DNA of 47,589 nucleotides from Bifidobacteriaceae bacterium (GTDB lineage Bacteria; Actinomycetota; Actinomycetes; Actinomycetales; Bifidobacteriaceae), in NCBI GenBank assembly GCA_022649925.1, contig JALCOX010000004.1, forward strand, positions 1 through 47,589, given 5' to 3'. How positions within the stretch are numbered: position 1 is the stretch's first letter; the number at the start of each line of letters is the position of its first letter. Below, piece after piece: positions 25,055 through 33,137 of the stretch. The translations under genes and the position numbers were made by a program. Below the pieces are notes generated by a model that was not told the DNA's origin, did no database searches, and was given only the letters and a program-made list of their open reading frames with translations.

Positions 25055-25622
25055 TTCAGGACTCGAACCCGAGGCCCAGAAGGGCGAGGCCTCCTACAAA
25101 CACCCACTCACGCCCGTCGACGTCGGCCTCCAGATTGAGCGCACGACGCTGTCGTGGCGGCGAACCTTCCTCTCTGGCTGCGTCGCCGTGGCCGGCATTC
25201 TCAAAACGAGTCTCGACTTGCCCATCGGGTGGGACGTCGTCATTCTCATTCTCGCCCTCTTCGCAATCGTCGCGCTTGTTTTTACCGGACGTGACCGCGA
25301 ATCTGTCTATCGACGCTTTGAGAAGGTCGACAGGATCGTCGAAAACCGCAAGAAAATGCGGCGGGAACTCGAGCGACGCGGGGACAGGGCAGATCACACG
25401 GGCTACGCCTCGGCATCCGCTTCTGCATCGCACGAATCATCACAGGGGCCGGTCCTTCAGACACGCAAGCAGGTCAGGCGCGACGAAATTCAAGAAGTGG
25501 TGCGCGACTACACACCGGCCGTCAGCGTCCTGCACTGGGGCTGGGCGCTGATGCTCTCCCTCACTCTGAGTCTCGTGGGAATTCTGACACTCGTCACCGT
25601 CGTGATGGATTCAATCGGCTGA
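25047..25622 (+). CDS. DUF202/YidG-like membrane protein
   Basis: 191 residues, partner of the preceding gene. The N-terminal part has the DUF202 signature VGLQIERTTLSWRRTFLSG and two transmembrane segments (about residues 41-60 and 62-80). A charged loop of about 80 residues, with a Ser/Ala repeat (ASASASASHESS) and many Arg and Glu, separates these from the third segment (WGWALMLSLTLSLVGILTLV). The start is TTG at 25047 inside the end of the upstream gene, with GGAATCGGA in front, which implies coupled translation. Function unknown. Confidence 0.85.
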   Translation: MANSGLEPEAQKGEASYKHPLTPVDVGLQIERTTLSWRRTFLSGCVAVAGILKTSLDLPIGWDVVILILALFAIVALVFTGRDRESVYRRFEKVDRIVENRKKMRRELERRGDRADHTGYASASASASHESSQGPVLQTRKQVRRDEIQEVVRDYTPAVSVLHWGWALMLSLTLSLVGILTLVTVVMDSIG

Positions 25623-25626
25623 GCCG

Positions 25627-25660
25627 TCGAATTATGGGATCTGCGGATCCCATAATTCGA
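25627..25660. terminator. Perfect 15-bp hairpin between convergent genes
   Basis: TCGAATTATGGGATC (25627-25641) and GATCCCATAATTCGA (25646-25660) pair perfectly with a TGCG loop. It lies between the DUF202 stop at 25622 and the plsC stop at 25662, so it is shared by both transcripts. It lacks a T run. Confidence 0.65.
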
Positions 25661-25661
25661 G

Positions 25662-26564
25662 CTAGCCCCGGATCTCAGGTCTGGGTACGCGAGACATGGT
25701 GCGGTAATCCCACATACCCGCCGCCGGCGGTTCTTCGCCACGAATGTCCGCCATCACACTCTCCATCCGGCGGCGCACGCGCTCAGTGAGCTCGGCAACG
25801 GCGTCATCAGGGGGCTGACCCTCTTTCCACGAATCCGAATCTACGAGCAAATCCGAGTAGTTGACGGCGTCGTCGAAGGCGAGGACGACGTTCTTGCGCG
25901 GCCACGGCCAGAAGTGATTGATGCTCGCCGCGCCCCACGTCACCGAGGGGAATATGGGAATCGCGTATCCGAGATTCCTCGAGGCGATGAGTGCGATCTC
26001 CGCCATGCCCCGCTTGAGCGACATCGGCCACTTCTGCGGATCACGGCTGACTGTTCCCTCGGGCCAGATCGTGAGGGGACGGCCCTGCGTCAAAATCTTG
26101 ATGGACTCTTCCTCGATCGCGCGCGCCATGCCCTTGCGACGCGGAACGGACTGCATGCCCACGTGTTTGAGGGCCCATCCCACGAATGGCCAGTGCGACA
26201 ACTCCTCCTTCGCCATGAAGCGGGGGCGGCGGCCAAGATGAAACATCGTCATCATGGGAATGAAGACGTCGAACTGAGTGACGTGCGTCGCCGCGCAGAT
26301 GTAGACGCCGTTGCTCGGAATGTGCTCCACTCCCCACGCATGCACCTTGGCACGCGAACGGATCATCAGCGTCGCCGCGTCGAGGAGACGCTTCGTCTGC
26401 GCCGGATCCTGCTCGTTGATCTCCTCCATGTTTGGCCTGTGCAATTCCCCTGTGAGGTATTGCGTGGGATCGACGAGATTGTGCTCGCGTCGCAGTTGCG
26501 ACACTCTTTCGTTGCTGAGCGCGGGAACCGATTTTCCAGGTGAAGGCTTTCCGGGTGAGACCAT
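25662..26564 (-). CDS. plsC: 1-acyl-sn-glycerol-3-phosphate acyltransferase
   Basis: Makes phosphatidic acid from lysophosphatidic acid at the membrane. The acyltransferase box H-x4-D is HVTQFD (about residue 92), block II is RRPRFMAKEEL, and block III is TIWPEGTVSRDP (the E-G-T motif). Block IV includes IPIFPSVTWGAA. Ends with about 45 polar residues. Start is uncertain. ATG at 26564 has GGAGG only one base in front, unusually close; TTG at 26588 or 26582 would add up to eight residues. Cell-envelope lipid genes gpsA and murA are nearby on the same strand, in an order that seems to have been split by inserted genes. Confidence 0.93.
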   Translation of the reverse strand: MVSPGKPSPGKSVPALSNERVSQLRREHNLVDPTQYLTGELHRPNMEEINEQDPAQTKRLLDAATLMIRSRAKVHAWGVEHIPSNGVYICAATHVTQFDVFIPMMTMFHLGRRPRFMAKEELSHWPFVGWALKHVGMQSVPRRKGMARAIEEESIKILTQGRPLTIWPEGTVSRDPQKWPMSLKRGMAEIALIASRNLGYAIPIFPSVTWGAASINHFWPWPRKNVVLAFDDAVNYSDLLVDSDSWKEGQPPDDAVAELTERVRRRMESVMADIRGEEPPAAGMWDYRTMSRVPRPEIRG

Positions 26565-26899
26565 GCCTCCATTGTGCTCCAAGCCCAAGAAAAGCGCACC
26601 CCCTACCCTCCCCTCTACCCTCTCACGTGGGTTTGTGCGGACATCTCGGGGTTTGTGCGGACACTCCTTAGAACATGAACGTCCTCCACCAAAATCACCC
26701 TTATAATTCCAACGTTTTTACGTACGTGCAACTCATTTAATAATAAAATCTTCGTCACTACCGTAAGAGTGTCCGCACAAACCCCGGGGAAAAGGGGTAA
26801 AAGGGGGTCCATGAGGGGAAAAGGGCACAGTAGAAGGAAGGAAATACGTGAGAAAAAGAACGAAAAACACGAGTTCGAGCCTGATGACTCGAACCGCTT
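26565..26899. other. Gene-free region between lacI and plsC
   Basis: About 310-335 bases that hold the second inverted array pair with the GTTTGTGCGGACA motif (26631-26786). It must also carry the plsC promoter on the - strand. The left part (26595-26630) is a CCCT-rich stretch, and the right part (26783-26830) is G/A-rich. Confidence 0.65.
26631..26786. repeat. Inverted pair of 20-bp-pitch arrays, motif GTTTGTGCGGACA (copy 2)
   Basis: Left units GTTTGTGCGGACA start at 26631 and 26651, exactly 20 bases apart. One unit in inverse orientation lies at 26770-26782. CGGGGTTTGTGCGGACACTC (26647-26666) is the exact reverse complement of 26767-26786. The roughly 100-base spacer is AT-rich and, like that of copy 1, contains a TAATAAT-type stretch followed by AAAATCTT. 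It matches copy 1 (2343-2546) in motif, pitch and architecture but not in flanks. Confidence 0.8.
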
Positions 26900-27904
26900 C
26901 TATATCCCCGTGCTCTCGCGCTGCACGAGATGATAGCCGACGAGCTTGTGCCGGCCGATGCCGTCATAACCCTTGATGCGCTCCATCATCATGGTCAAAG
27001 CCGTGCTGCACATGGCATTCACGTCAGGAGCGATGGTCGTCAGCGACGGCATGGAATAACGCGTCATTGTAATGTCGTTCCAGCCCACCACGCCAATATC
27101 GCCTGGAACCTGCAGTCCCACCTGCTGCAGCGCACGCATCGCACCGATCGCAAACATATCGTTGTAGCAGAACAGACCATCGAATTCCGCACCGCGCTCC
27201 AGCGCCGCCACCACCGCCTCGCCGGCACCATCTGTGGTCGGCTTCTCCATGGCGAGGTAAAGATCCGGATCGGGCTCGATACCGGCCTCCCGCAAAGCGG
27301 ACTCATACCCAGCTAAGCGCCTCTTGACAGTGCTCGAATTGACTTCTTCACTGGCAAGGAAGGCAATTCTCTTGTGCCCGCGATCCAACAAGTGTTGAGT
27401 GGCGGTTTTTGCAGCAGCGATGTTGTCAATGGCAACGTGGTCTACGGTGAGTGGAGGCTCAACCTCTCCGAGCATGACGAGGGAAAGATCACCTTTCAAC
27501 AGTGCGATCTGCGACGTCTCAAGACTGACAGGCTCGAAGATAACGCCGTCGACCAGTCCCTGTTCTCGATCCGCGAGAACAGCTCTCTCATTTTCGGCAA
27601 GATTTCGCGTCTGCTCGATGAGCAGGCGGTAGTCGTACTTTTTCGCTTCATCGAACATGCGCGACGCGATTTCGGCGTAATACGGCGCCTGAATATCCGG
27701 AAAGGCGAGCTCGAGCATGCCGGTGCGCCCGGTCGCGAGACGACGCGCCGTCATGTTGGGCACATAGCCGAGCTCGTCGACGGCTCTCTGCACCTTCTTG
27801 CGCGTGGCGGGACTCACGTGAGGCTTGTTGCGTACAACGTTGGAGACCGTCTTCAACGAGACGCCCGCGAGATCGGCGACGTCCTGAAGTCGTACTGCTG
27901 GCAT
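26900..27904 (-). CDS. LacI/GalR family transcriptional regulator
   Basis: 334 residues from the ATG at 27904, chosen over a TTG two codons upstream because GGAAGGG lies nine bases before it. The helix-turn-helix and hinge are VRLQDVADLAGVSLKTVSNV then VSPATRKKVQRAVDELGYVP (residues 4-55). The ligand-binding domain is complete (LELAFPDIQAPYYAEI, DGVIFEPVS, AIDNIAAAKTATQHLLDRGH, AFLASEE, GLFCYNDMFAIGAMRALQ, GDIGVVGWNDI). It binds a sugar or sugar phosphate and represses a catabolic operon. It is the only LacI in the window and lies 2.3 kb from the sulfatase-porter operon, whose first codons contain a LacI-type palindrome, so it may control that island. A similar dyad lies upstream of its own start. 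Confidence 0.95.
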   Translation of the reverse strand: MPAVRLQDVADLAGVSLKTVSNVVRNKPHVSPATRKKVQRAVDELGYVPNMTARRLATGRTGMLELAFPDIQAPYYAEIASRMFDEAKKYDYRLLIEQTRNLAENERAVLADREQGLVDGVIFEPVSLETSQIALLKGDLSLVMLGEVEPPLTVDHVAIDNIAAAKTATQHLLDRGHKRIAFLASEEVNSSTVKRRLAGYESALREAGIEPDPDLYLAMEKPTTDGAGEAVVAALERGAEFDGLFCYNDMFAIGAMRALQQVGLQVPGDIGVVGWNDITMTRYSMPSLTTIAPDVNAMCSTALTMMMERIKGYDGIGRHKLVGYHLVQRESTGI

Positions 27905-27944
27905 GCGCAAAACCCTTCCAAAAAGAATGATCCGTCGCTTATCC

Positions 27945-27959
27945 TACAAGCGCTTCACA
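27945..27959. promoter_or_regulatory. LacI-type operator upstream of the lacI gene
   Basis: TACAAGCGCTTCACA has the AAGCGCTT core dyad typical of LacI/GalR sites and lies 41 bases before the lacI start, suitable for autoregulation. Confidence 0.5.
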
Positions 27960-27985
27960 ACGTCGGTAAAAACGTCAGGAAACAT

Positions 27986-28037
27986 GTAAGAAAACAAATC
28001 ACCCAGAGAACGTTTCCACGTTGTCTCTGGGCGATTT
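27986..28037 (-). terminator. Rho-independent terminator of murA
   Basis: On the - strand AAATCGCCCAGAGACAACG pairs with CGTTCTCTGGGTGATTT (one bulge region, one wobble), followed by GTTTTCTT. It lies about 60 bases after the murA stop. Confidence 0.85.
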
Positions 28038-28096
28038 ACTCAAATACTCAAGCGACGAGGAAATTCTATCGCTTATTCAAGCCGATGTTAGCGGTC

Positions 28097-29491
28097 TCAG
28101 ATAATCTCCGCACCAAGTGCACGCAGCTTGCCGCGGAAGTCGGCATAGCCACGGTCGATGAGCGAGATTCCGTGAATCGTGGATTCGCCCTTAGCGGTCA
28201 GCGCCGCGATGAGATGACTGAAGCCACCACGCAAATCGGGAACGTCGATGTCTTGACCTTCGAGCGGCGTCGGTCCAAAAATTACCGCCGAATGCTCGAA
28301 ATTGCGCTGCTGGAAACGGCAGGGCAGGGACCCGAGGCATTCCTTGTACAGCTGGATCGTTGCGCCCATCTGTACCAGCGGCTTGGTGAACCCGAAACGG
28401 TTCTCATACACGGTCTCGTGCACGATGCTGAGACCTTTCGCCTGCGTCAGTGCGACGACGAGGGGCTGCTGCCAGTCCGTCATGAAACCGGGGTGCACGT
28501 CCGTCTCGATGGCAACCGGCTTGAGATCTCCACCTGGATGCCAGAAGCGGATGCCGTCGTCAGTGACATCGAATTCTCCTCCGATGCGACGGAAGACGTT
28601 CAAGAAGGTCATCATGTCGTCCTGATCAGCGCCCTTGACAAAGATGTCGCCGTGCGTCGCCAGAGCCGCAGATGCCCACGATGCCGCTTCGATACGGTCC
28701 GTCAGCGATGTGTGGGTGTAGCCCTTGAGGCTTTCGACGCCCTCGATGCGAATGGTACGATCCACATCCACGGAGATGAGCGCGCCCATCTTCTGGAGTA
28801 CTGCCACCAAATCCATGATCTCGGGCTCGATCGCTGCGCCTGAGAGCTCGGTCTTCCCGTCGGCCTGCACCGCGGCGAGCAAGGTCTGCTCGGTGGCTCC
28901 AACTGAGGGATACGGAAGGTGAATTTTCGCTCCATGAAGCCCATTCGGAGCAGTGATGTGAATGCCGTCCTCATGCTCCTTGTTGACGTTGGCGCCCAAC
29001 TTGCGCAGAGTCTCCAAGTGGAAGTCGATGGGGCGGTCGCCGATGCGGCAACCACCGAGTGCGGGGATGAAGGCCTCCCCCAGACGATGCAGCAGAGGAC
29101 CCGAGAAGAGAATCGGAATACGCGAAGAGCCAGACAGAGTGTCGACGTCGGCCACATCCGCGAGTTCGACGTGGGATGCGTCGATCGTCACGATGCCTTC
29201 AGCACCGTTGACTTCGACACCCACACCGTGCAGACGCAGCAGATCGGACACCACCTGGACGTCGCGAATTTCGGGAACGTTCTTCAGCACGGACGTGCCC
29301 GGTGCCAGCAGAGCTGCCACCATCGCCTTGCTGACGAAGTTCTTCGCGCCACGCACGCGAATCGAACCCTCAAGCGGCTTGCCGCCGAAGACGCGAATCA
29401 CATCATCACCTTGTTGAGATGCCTTGACGACACTTGTCATCATCGAGCTGTCAATTCCATTCACCATGCTTATCAGTTTCCCACAATCCAT
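28097..29491 (-). CDS. murA: UDP-N-acetylglucosamine 1-carboxyvinyltransferase
   Basis: First committed step of peptidoglycan synthesis, transferring enolpyruvate from PEP to UDP-GlcNAc. The family's RGAKN (IRVRGAKNFVSKAMVAALL) is near residue 46. The active-site loop is ALGGCRIGDRPIDFHL with the catalytic Cys that fosfomycin alkylates (about residue 149). Others are SVGATEQTLLAAV, LTDRIEAASWASAAL, FMTDWQQPLVVALTQA, ETVYENRFGF and LRGGFSHLIAALTA. The N-terminus has extra residues: ATGs at 29491, 29467 and 29443 are all possible and none has a strong ribosome binding site, so the true protein may be about 16 residues shorter than the 464 given. A clear terminator follows. Confidence 0.96.
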   Translation of the reverse strand: MDCGKLISMVNGIDSSMMTSVVKASQQGDDVIRVFGGKPLEGSIRVRGAKNFVSKAMVAALLAPGTSVLKNVPEIRDVQVVSDLLRLHGVGVEVNGAEGIVTIDASHVELADVADVDTLSGSSRIPILFSGPLLHRLGEAFIPALGGCRIGDRPIDFHLETLRKLGANVNKEHEDGIHITAPNGLHGAKIHLPYPSVGATEQTLLAAVQADGKTELSGAAIEPEIMDLVAVLQKMGALISVDVDRTIRIEGVESLKGYTHTSLTDRIEAASWASAALATHGDIFVKGADQDDMMTFLNVFRRIGGEFDVTDDGIRFWHPGGDLKPVAIETDVHPGFMTDWQQPLVVALTQAKGLSIVHETVYENRFGFTKPLVQMGATIQLYKECLGSLPCRFQQRNFEHSAVIFGPTPLEGQDIDVPDLRGGFSHLIAALTAKGESTIHGISLIDRGYADFRGKLRALGAEII

Positions 29492-29714
29492 GTGGTGAGG
29501 ACGTGAAGCAATGCTGATGGCGGAAGCACCCGCGAGGAGGCGTGGCGAGCGCGCTCAACGCATGAATTTACGCGGGCTCTTGGCACTGACGTGCGGCACA
29601 AGCCCACGGTGCCGACTCACGACCTCATGCTAAAACACCTAAAGTAGGCTATGAAATAAACAGTCTGATGATTCTTCGCATTGAACCGTCGAATTTCGAC
29701 TGTAGATTGAGCCG

Positions 29715-29749
29715 CGAACATACGGATATACGGCACATACGAACATACG
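29715..29749. repeat. CGAACATACG repeat before the SGNH hydrolase gene
   Basis: CGAACATACG occurs at 29715 and 29740, with partial copies (ATATACG, CACATACG) between, giving an 8-9 base rhythm just upstream of the ATG at 29763. It may overlap the promoter. Confidence 0.5.
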
Positions 29750-29762
29750 AGTCTGGAGACAC

Positions 29763-30527
29763 ATGGGAATCGTCGAGCGCGCAATTGTTCTGTCTGAGGC
29801 CTTCGTCGCCCAACATCGCGTCGAGCTGGCACCAGAACCCGAGGGACCGAAAGCAGGCACGGTGCGCTCCTCCGATGCCGCACCACTTGACCCACTGCGC
29901 ATCGTCGCACTTGGAGATTCGATGGTCGCAGGATGCGGCGTCGACACCACCTCAGAGAGTCTCATTCCCGATCTCGCGAACGCCATTTCGGCGATGACCA
30001 ATCGCGAGGTCGAGTGGAGCATCAACGGCAAACTCGGTGCCACCATGCGCAGGGTCCGGTTCCGTATGCTCCCTCAGCTCAGTGAAGAAGCGCGCACGAG
30101 TGACGCACCAGACATTCTCGTCATCTGCGCAGGTTCCAATGACATCATGGCGCGACGCAGCAAGAAGGAATGGCGCGACGATCTCACCGCAGTCGTCAAA
30201 GAGGCCTCAGCCCTTGCACATCACGTGGTGGTTCTCAGTTCCGGGCAGCTGTACAAAAGCCCCTCCCTCGGGCATGCGCTGCGGAAGGAAGTTGAGCGTC
30301 GCATCGACAATCAAACCGCCATCAGCACAGAGGTTTGTAACCAGTTTGGCGCACTCTACGTCGATCTCACGCACGAGCCTCTTCACGCCGACGCAAGAGA
30401 CTTCTGGGCGAGCGACCACTTTCACCCCAGCGCGTTTGGCTACGTTCTCATCGCGGAGGCAACGGCGAAGAAACTCGAGCAGCCACTTCTCCAGGGGCTC
30501 AGCGTAGAGGCTCGCTCTAAAAACTGA
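29763..30527 (+). CDS. SGNH/GDSL-type hydrolase
   Basis: 254 residues of the SGNH hydrolase fold. Block I is LRIVALGDSMVAGCG (nucleophile Ser53), block II the Gly in NGKLGATMRRV, block III LVICAGSNDIM (oxyanion Asn), and block V WASDHFHPSAFGY (catalytic Asp and His, about residues 216-222). No signal peptide or membrane segment is seen, so it is probably cytoplasmic. The family comprises esterases and lipases acting on acyl or acetyl groups; the substrate is unknown. GGAGAC lies four bases before the ATG. It is transcribed alone, convergent with leuD. Confidence 0.93.
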   Translation: MGIVERAIVLSEAFVAQHRVELAPEPEGPKAGTVRSSDAAPLDPLRIVALGDSMVAGCGVDTTSESLIPDLANAISAMTNREVEWSINGKLGATMRRVRFRMLPQLSEEARTSDAPDILVICAGSNDIMARRSKKEWRDDLTAVVKEASALAHHVVVLSSGQLYKSPSLGHALRKEVERRIDNQTAISTEVCNQFGALYVDLTHEPLHADARDFWASDHFHPSAFGYVLIAEATAKKLEQPLLQGLSVEARSKN

Positions 30528-30551
30528 AGGCGAGGGGGGTATTGGCGGGGG

Positions 30552-30762
30552 TCGAAAGTGAAAAACGGAGCTCGAAAGTGAGTCCCAAGTCTCGAAAGCC
30601 ACTGACCGCGAAGAAAGCCACCTCAACGGACTCTCAAAGTGGCAGAAACGGCTGATTTTTCGTCAGGAGAAAGCAAGTATAGAAGGCACCGGTAACTTTC
30701 GAGGGATTCATTTCACGTTCGGCCTCCGTATTTCACTTTCGAGGCCGAACACGCACTTTCGG
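30552..30762. repeat. Inverted pair of 20-bp-pitch arrays, motif TCGAAAGTGA
   Basis: Left units start at 30552, 30572 and 30592 (exact 20-base pitch; the third is degenerate), continuing weakly as GAAAGCCA at 30613 and CAAAGTGG at 30635. Right units in inverse orientation start at 30694, 30714, 30734 and 30754, again exactly 20 bases apart (AACTTTCGA, CACGTTCGG, CACTTTCGA, CACTTTCGG). CTCGAAAGTGA at 30571-30581 is the exact reverse complement of 30733-30743. Same architecture as the GTTTGTGCGGACA arrays, with a different motif. Unknown function. Confidence 0.8.
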
Positions 30763-30831
30763 CACCGTCACCATCGCCGGGATCCACCCAAAATCACCAC
30801 CGCTGAATCAAGACGGACCTAAACAGACTTA

Positions 30832-30917
30832 AAAAGTGCCAACGCAAAAGTGCCGACCCGAGATACCCCGAGCCAGCACTTTCACATCAGCACTTTTAAA
30901 TCAGCACTTTCACATCA
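30832..30917. repeat. Inverted pair of 14-bp-pitch arrays, motif AAAAGTGC
   Basis: AAAAGTGCC at 30832 and 30846 (pitch 14) faces GCACTTT at 30876, 30890 and 30904 (pitch exactly 14; the full unit GCACTTTCACATCA occurs at 30876 and 30904). On the leuD strand the arms would fold into a hairpin and end in TTTTT, so a terminator role for leuD is possible. Confidence 0.75.
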
Positions 30918-30936
30918 CCACTCCAAAAACAGCACC

Positions 30937-31614
30937 CTACCGATCGCTCAGCGGCCCCGCCCATTGGACTTGCGGTTCACGCTCTGAGGCAACGGGCTCA
31001 TTGGGCAGGTGCTTCGCGGGAATCGTCTTCGGCTTGAACGGGAATTTCTCGGCCCGCATCTTCTCATAGGCCACGATGTCGTCCTCGTGTTGAAGCGTGA
31101 GATCGATGTCGTCATAACCATTCATGAGGCGCCACCGCACATAGTCGTCCACCTCGAAGGGCAGCGTCACGTCGCCGCAGGTGACGTCGCGCTTCTCGAG
31201 GTCGACGGTGATTTCGCGACCAGGCTCCTCCTCCAGCAGCTTCCACAGCAGCTCGATGGATTCTTGTGGCATGATTGCCGCCAGAACACCGTTCTTCGCG
31301 GTATTGCCATAGAAGATATCGGCGAAGCGCGGCGCGATGATGCACTTAAAGCCATAGTCGTGCAGCGCCCACACCGCGTGTTCGCGGCTGGAACCGATAC
31401 CGAAATCGGGCCCAGCCACCAGCACGGAGCCATTGCGATACGCATCCTGGTTGAGAATGAAGTCCTTGTTGCGACGCCACGCATAGAACAGGGCATCCTC
31501 AAAGCCGGTCCTCTTGACGCGCTTGAGGAACACGGCAGGAATGATCTGATCTGTGTCGACGTTGGACTTGCGCAGCGGGACACCGACACCAGTATGAACT
31601 GTGAATTTTTCCAT
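30937..31614 (-). CDS. leuD: 3-isopropylmalate dehydratase, small subunit
   Basis: The swivelling domain of isopropylmalate isomerase (leucine synthesis), paired with LeuC. The 225 residues show [20 protein letters not shown], then [19 protein letters not shown] (substrate-binding S-S-R-E-H, about residues 67-85), [19 protein letters not shown] and a C-terminal [24 protein letters not shown] precedes the ATG. It follows leuC by 14 bases. Confidence 0.97.
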   Translation of the reverse strand: MEKFTVHTGVGVPLRKSNVDTDQIIPAVFLKRVKRTGFEDALFYAWRRNKDFILNQDAYRNGSVLVAGPDFGIGSSREHAVWALHDYGFKCIIAPRFADIFYGNTAKNGVLAAIMPQESIELLWKLLEEEPGREITVDLEKRDVTCGDVTLPFEVDDYVRWRLMNGYDDIDLTLQHEDDIVAYEKMRAEKFPFKPKTIPAKHLPNEPVASEREPQVQWAGPLSDR

Positions 31615-31628
31615 AGACTCAATCCCCT

Positions 31629-33032
31629 TTACAGATCGGCCGGGCTGGCGATGGTGCCCTTGACCGCGGTCGCGGCAGCGACGATCGGCGACGCCAGATG
31701 CGTGCGACCACCCTTGCCTTGCCTGCCCTCAAAGTTTCGGTTGGACGTCGACACGCAGCGCTCGTGAGGAACGAGTTGATCCGGATTCATGCCCAGGCAC
31801 ATCGAGCAACCGGCGTTACGCCACTCGGCACCGAAGTCGGTGAAGATCTTATCGAGGCCCTCGCGCTCGGCCTCCAGCTTGACGCGGGAGGAGGCGGGAA
31901 CCACGAGCACACGGTGAATGTTCTTCGCCACGTGCTTGCCCTTGATGACCGAGGCGGCATCGCGCAGATCCTCGATGCGACCGTTGGTGCAGGACCCAAT
32001 AAACACTGTGTCCACAGGAATGTCCTTCATGCGCGTTCCTGGCTTCAGGCCCATGTATTCGACGGCGCGCTCGGCCGCCACGCGGTCTTCGGCGTCGGCA
32101 ATCGATTCGGGGTCAGGAACCGAACCCGTAATCGAAACACCCTGGCCTGGATTGGTTCCCCACGTGACGAAGGGACCGAGCTTGGTGGCGTCAATAGTGA
32201 CGACCTTGTCGAACACGGCGTCGTCATCAGTGCGCAGCGACTTCCAGTATTCAACGGCCTGATCCCACATCTCACCTTGTGGTGCGTGGGGCCGATCCTT
32301 GAGATACTCGAACGTCGTCTCGTCAGGAGCGATCATTCCCGCGCGGGCTCCGCCCTCGATCGACATGTTGCAGATGGTCATGCGCGCTTCCATGGAGAGC
32401 TTGCGAATGGCCTCTCCACGGTATTCGATCACGTGACCCTGGCCACCGCCAGTGCCGATCTTGGCGATGATCGCCAGAATGATGTCCTTGGCAGAGGCAT
32501 CGGGCGGAAGCTCGCCTTCCACGTTGACTGCCATGGTCTTGAAAGGCTTGAGCGAGAGGGTCTGAGTGGCCATCACGTGCTCCACCTCAGAGGTTCCAAT
32601 GCCAAACGCGAGCGCACCGAACGCCCCATGCGTCGACGTGTGCGAGTCTCCGCACACCACCGTCATGCCCGGCTGAGTGAGCCCCAGCTGTGGTCCCACG
32701 GCGTGGACGATGCCCTGATCCGCATCCCCCAGCTTGTGCAGTCGCACCCCGAACTCCTTGCAGTTGGCCTCGAGGGTCGAAATCTGCGTAGCGGAGGTCT
32801 TGTCGGCAATCGGCAGGTCGATGTTGACGGTGGGGGTATTGTGATCCTCCGTCGCCAGAGTCATCTCGACGTGACGCAGCTTGCGGCCAGCGTTACGCAA
32901 TCCCTCGAATGCCTGCGGACTGGTGACCTCATGCATGAGCTGAAGGTCGATGAAAATCAGATCCGGCTCGCCATTTTCGCCCTTGCGAACGAGGTGGTCC
33001 GCCCAGACTTTTTCGGCTAACGTCGTTCCCAC
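31629..33032 (-). CDS. leuC: 3-isopropylmalate dehydratase, large subunit
   Basis: The aconitase-type large subunit, 467 residues. The start is taken as GTG at 33032 because AAGGAGG lies six bases upstream and the protein then begins [14 protein letters not shown], as in the family; the frame is open further upstream without a better start. The [4Fe-4S] ligands are in [14 protein letters not shown] and [11 protein letters not shown]. Also clear are [38 protein letters not shown] and [20 protein letters not shown]. It diverges from an IclR-type regulator 105 bases away. In Corynebacterium the equivalent regulator, LtbR, represses leuCD, which makes the same circuit likely here. Confidence 0.97.
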   Translation of the reverse strand: MGTTLAEKVWADHLVRKGENGEPDLIFIDLQLMHEVTSPQAFEGLRNAGRKLRHVEMTLATEDHNTPTVNIDLPIADKTSATQISTLEANCKEFGVRLHKLGDADQGIVHAVGPQLGLTQPGMTVVCGDSHTSTHGAFGALAFGIGTSEVEHVMATQTLSLKPFKTMAVNVEGELPPDASAKDIILAIIAKIGTGGGQGHVIEYRGEAIRKLSMEARMTICNMSIEGGARAGMIAPDETTFEYLKDRPHAPQGEMWDQAVEYWKSLRTDDDAVFDKVVTIDATKLGPFVTWGTNPGQGVSITGSVPDPESIADAEDRVAAERAVEYMGLKPGTRMKDIPVDTVFIGSCTNGRIEDLRDAASVIKGKHVAKNIHRVLVVPASSRVKLEAEREGLDKIFTDFGAEWRNAGCSMCLGMNPDQLVPHERCVSTSNRNFEGRQGKGGRTHLASPIVAAATAVKGTIASPADL

Positions 33033-33089
33033 GACATCCTCCTTATTGCGTAACTTCTTCTTATCAACCCCCAAGTATTCTCCTGTGCC

Positions 33090-33131
33090 ACATTTCAGAC
33101 ACTTGCATTTCGATATGTGAGATGGCATACT
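33090..33131 (+). promoter_or_regulatory. leuC/iclR divergent control region with a leaderless iclR promoter
   Basis: TTGCAT (33103-33108), a 17-base spacer and CATACT (33126-33131) form a good promoter, with the regulator's ATG only six bases further on. Transcription would start at or next to the start codon. TGCCACAT (33087-33094) and ATGTGA then ATGGCA (33115-33126) form a broken inverted repeat around the -35 box, a candidate operator. Confidence 0.5.
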
Positions 33132-33137
33132 CTTTTT

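Larger units (their letters stand above)
30528..30936. other. 409-bp gene-free region between convergent genes, filled by AAAGTG arrays
   Basis: No coding potential. It is almost wholly built from the two inverted array sets at 30552-30762 and 30832-30917, described separately. Confidence 0.75.

Noticed and set aside
30528-30936. tRNA or other structured RNA genes in the larger intergenic regions
   Set aside because: I looked for tRNA cloverleaf and T-loop patterns in the gene-free stretches and saw none. The visible structure is explained by repeat arrays and hairpins.
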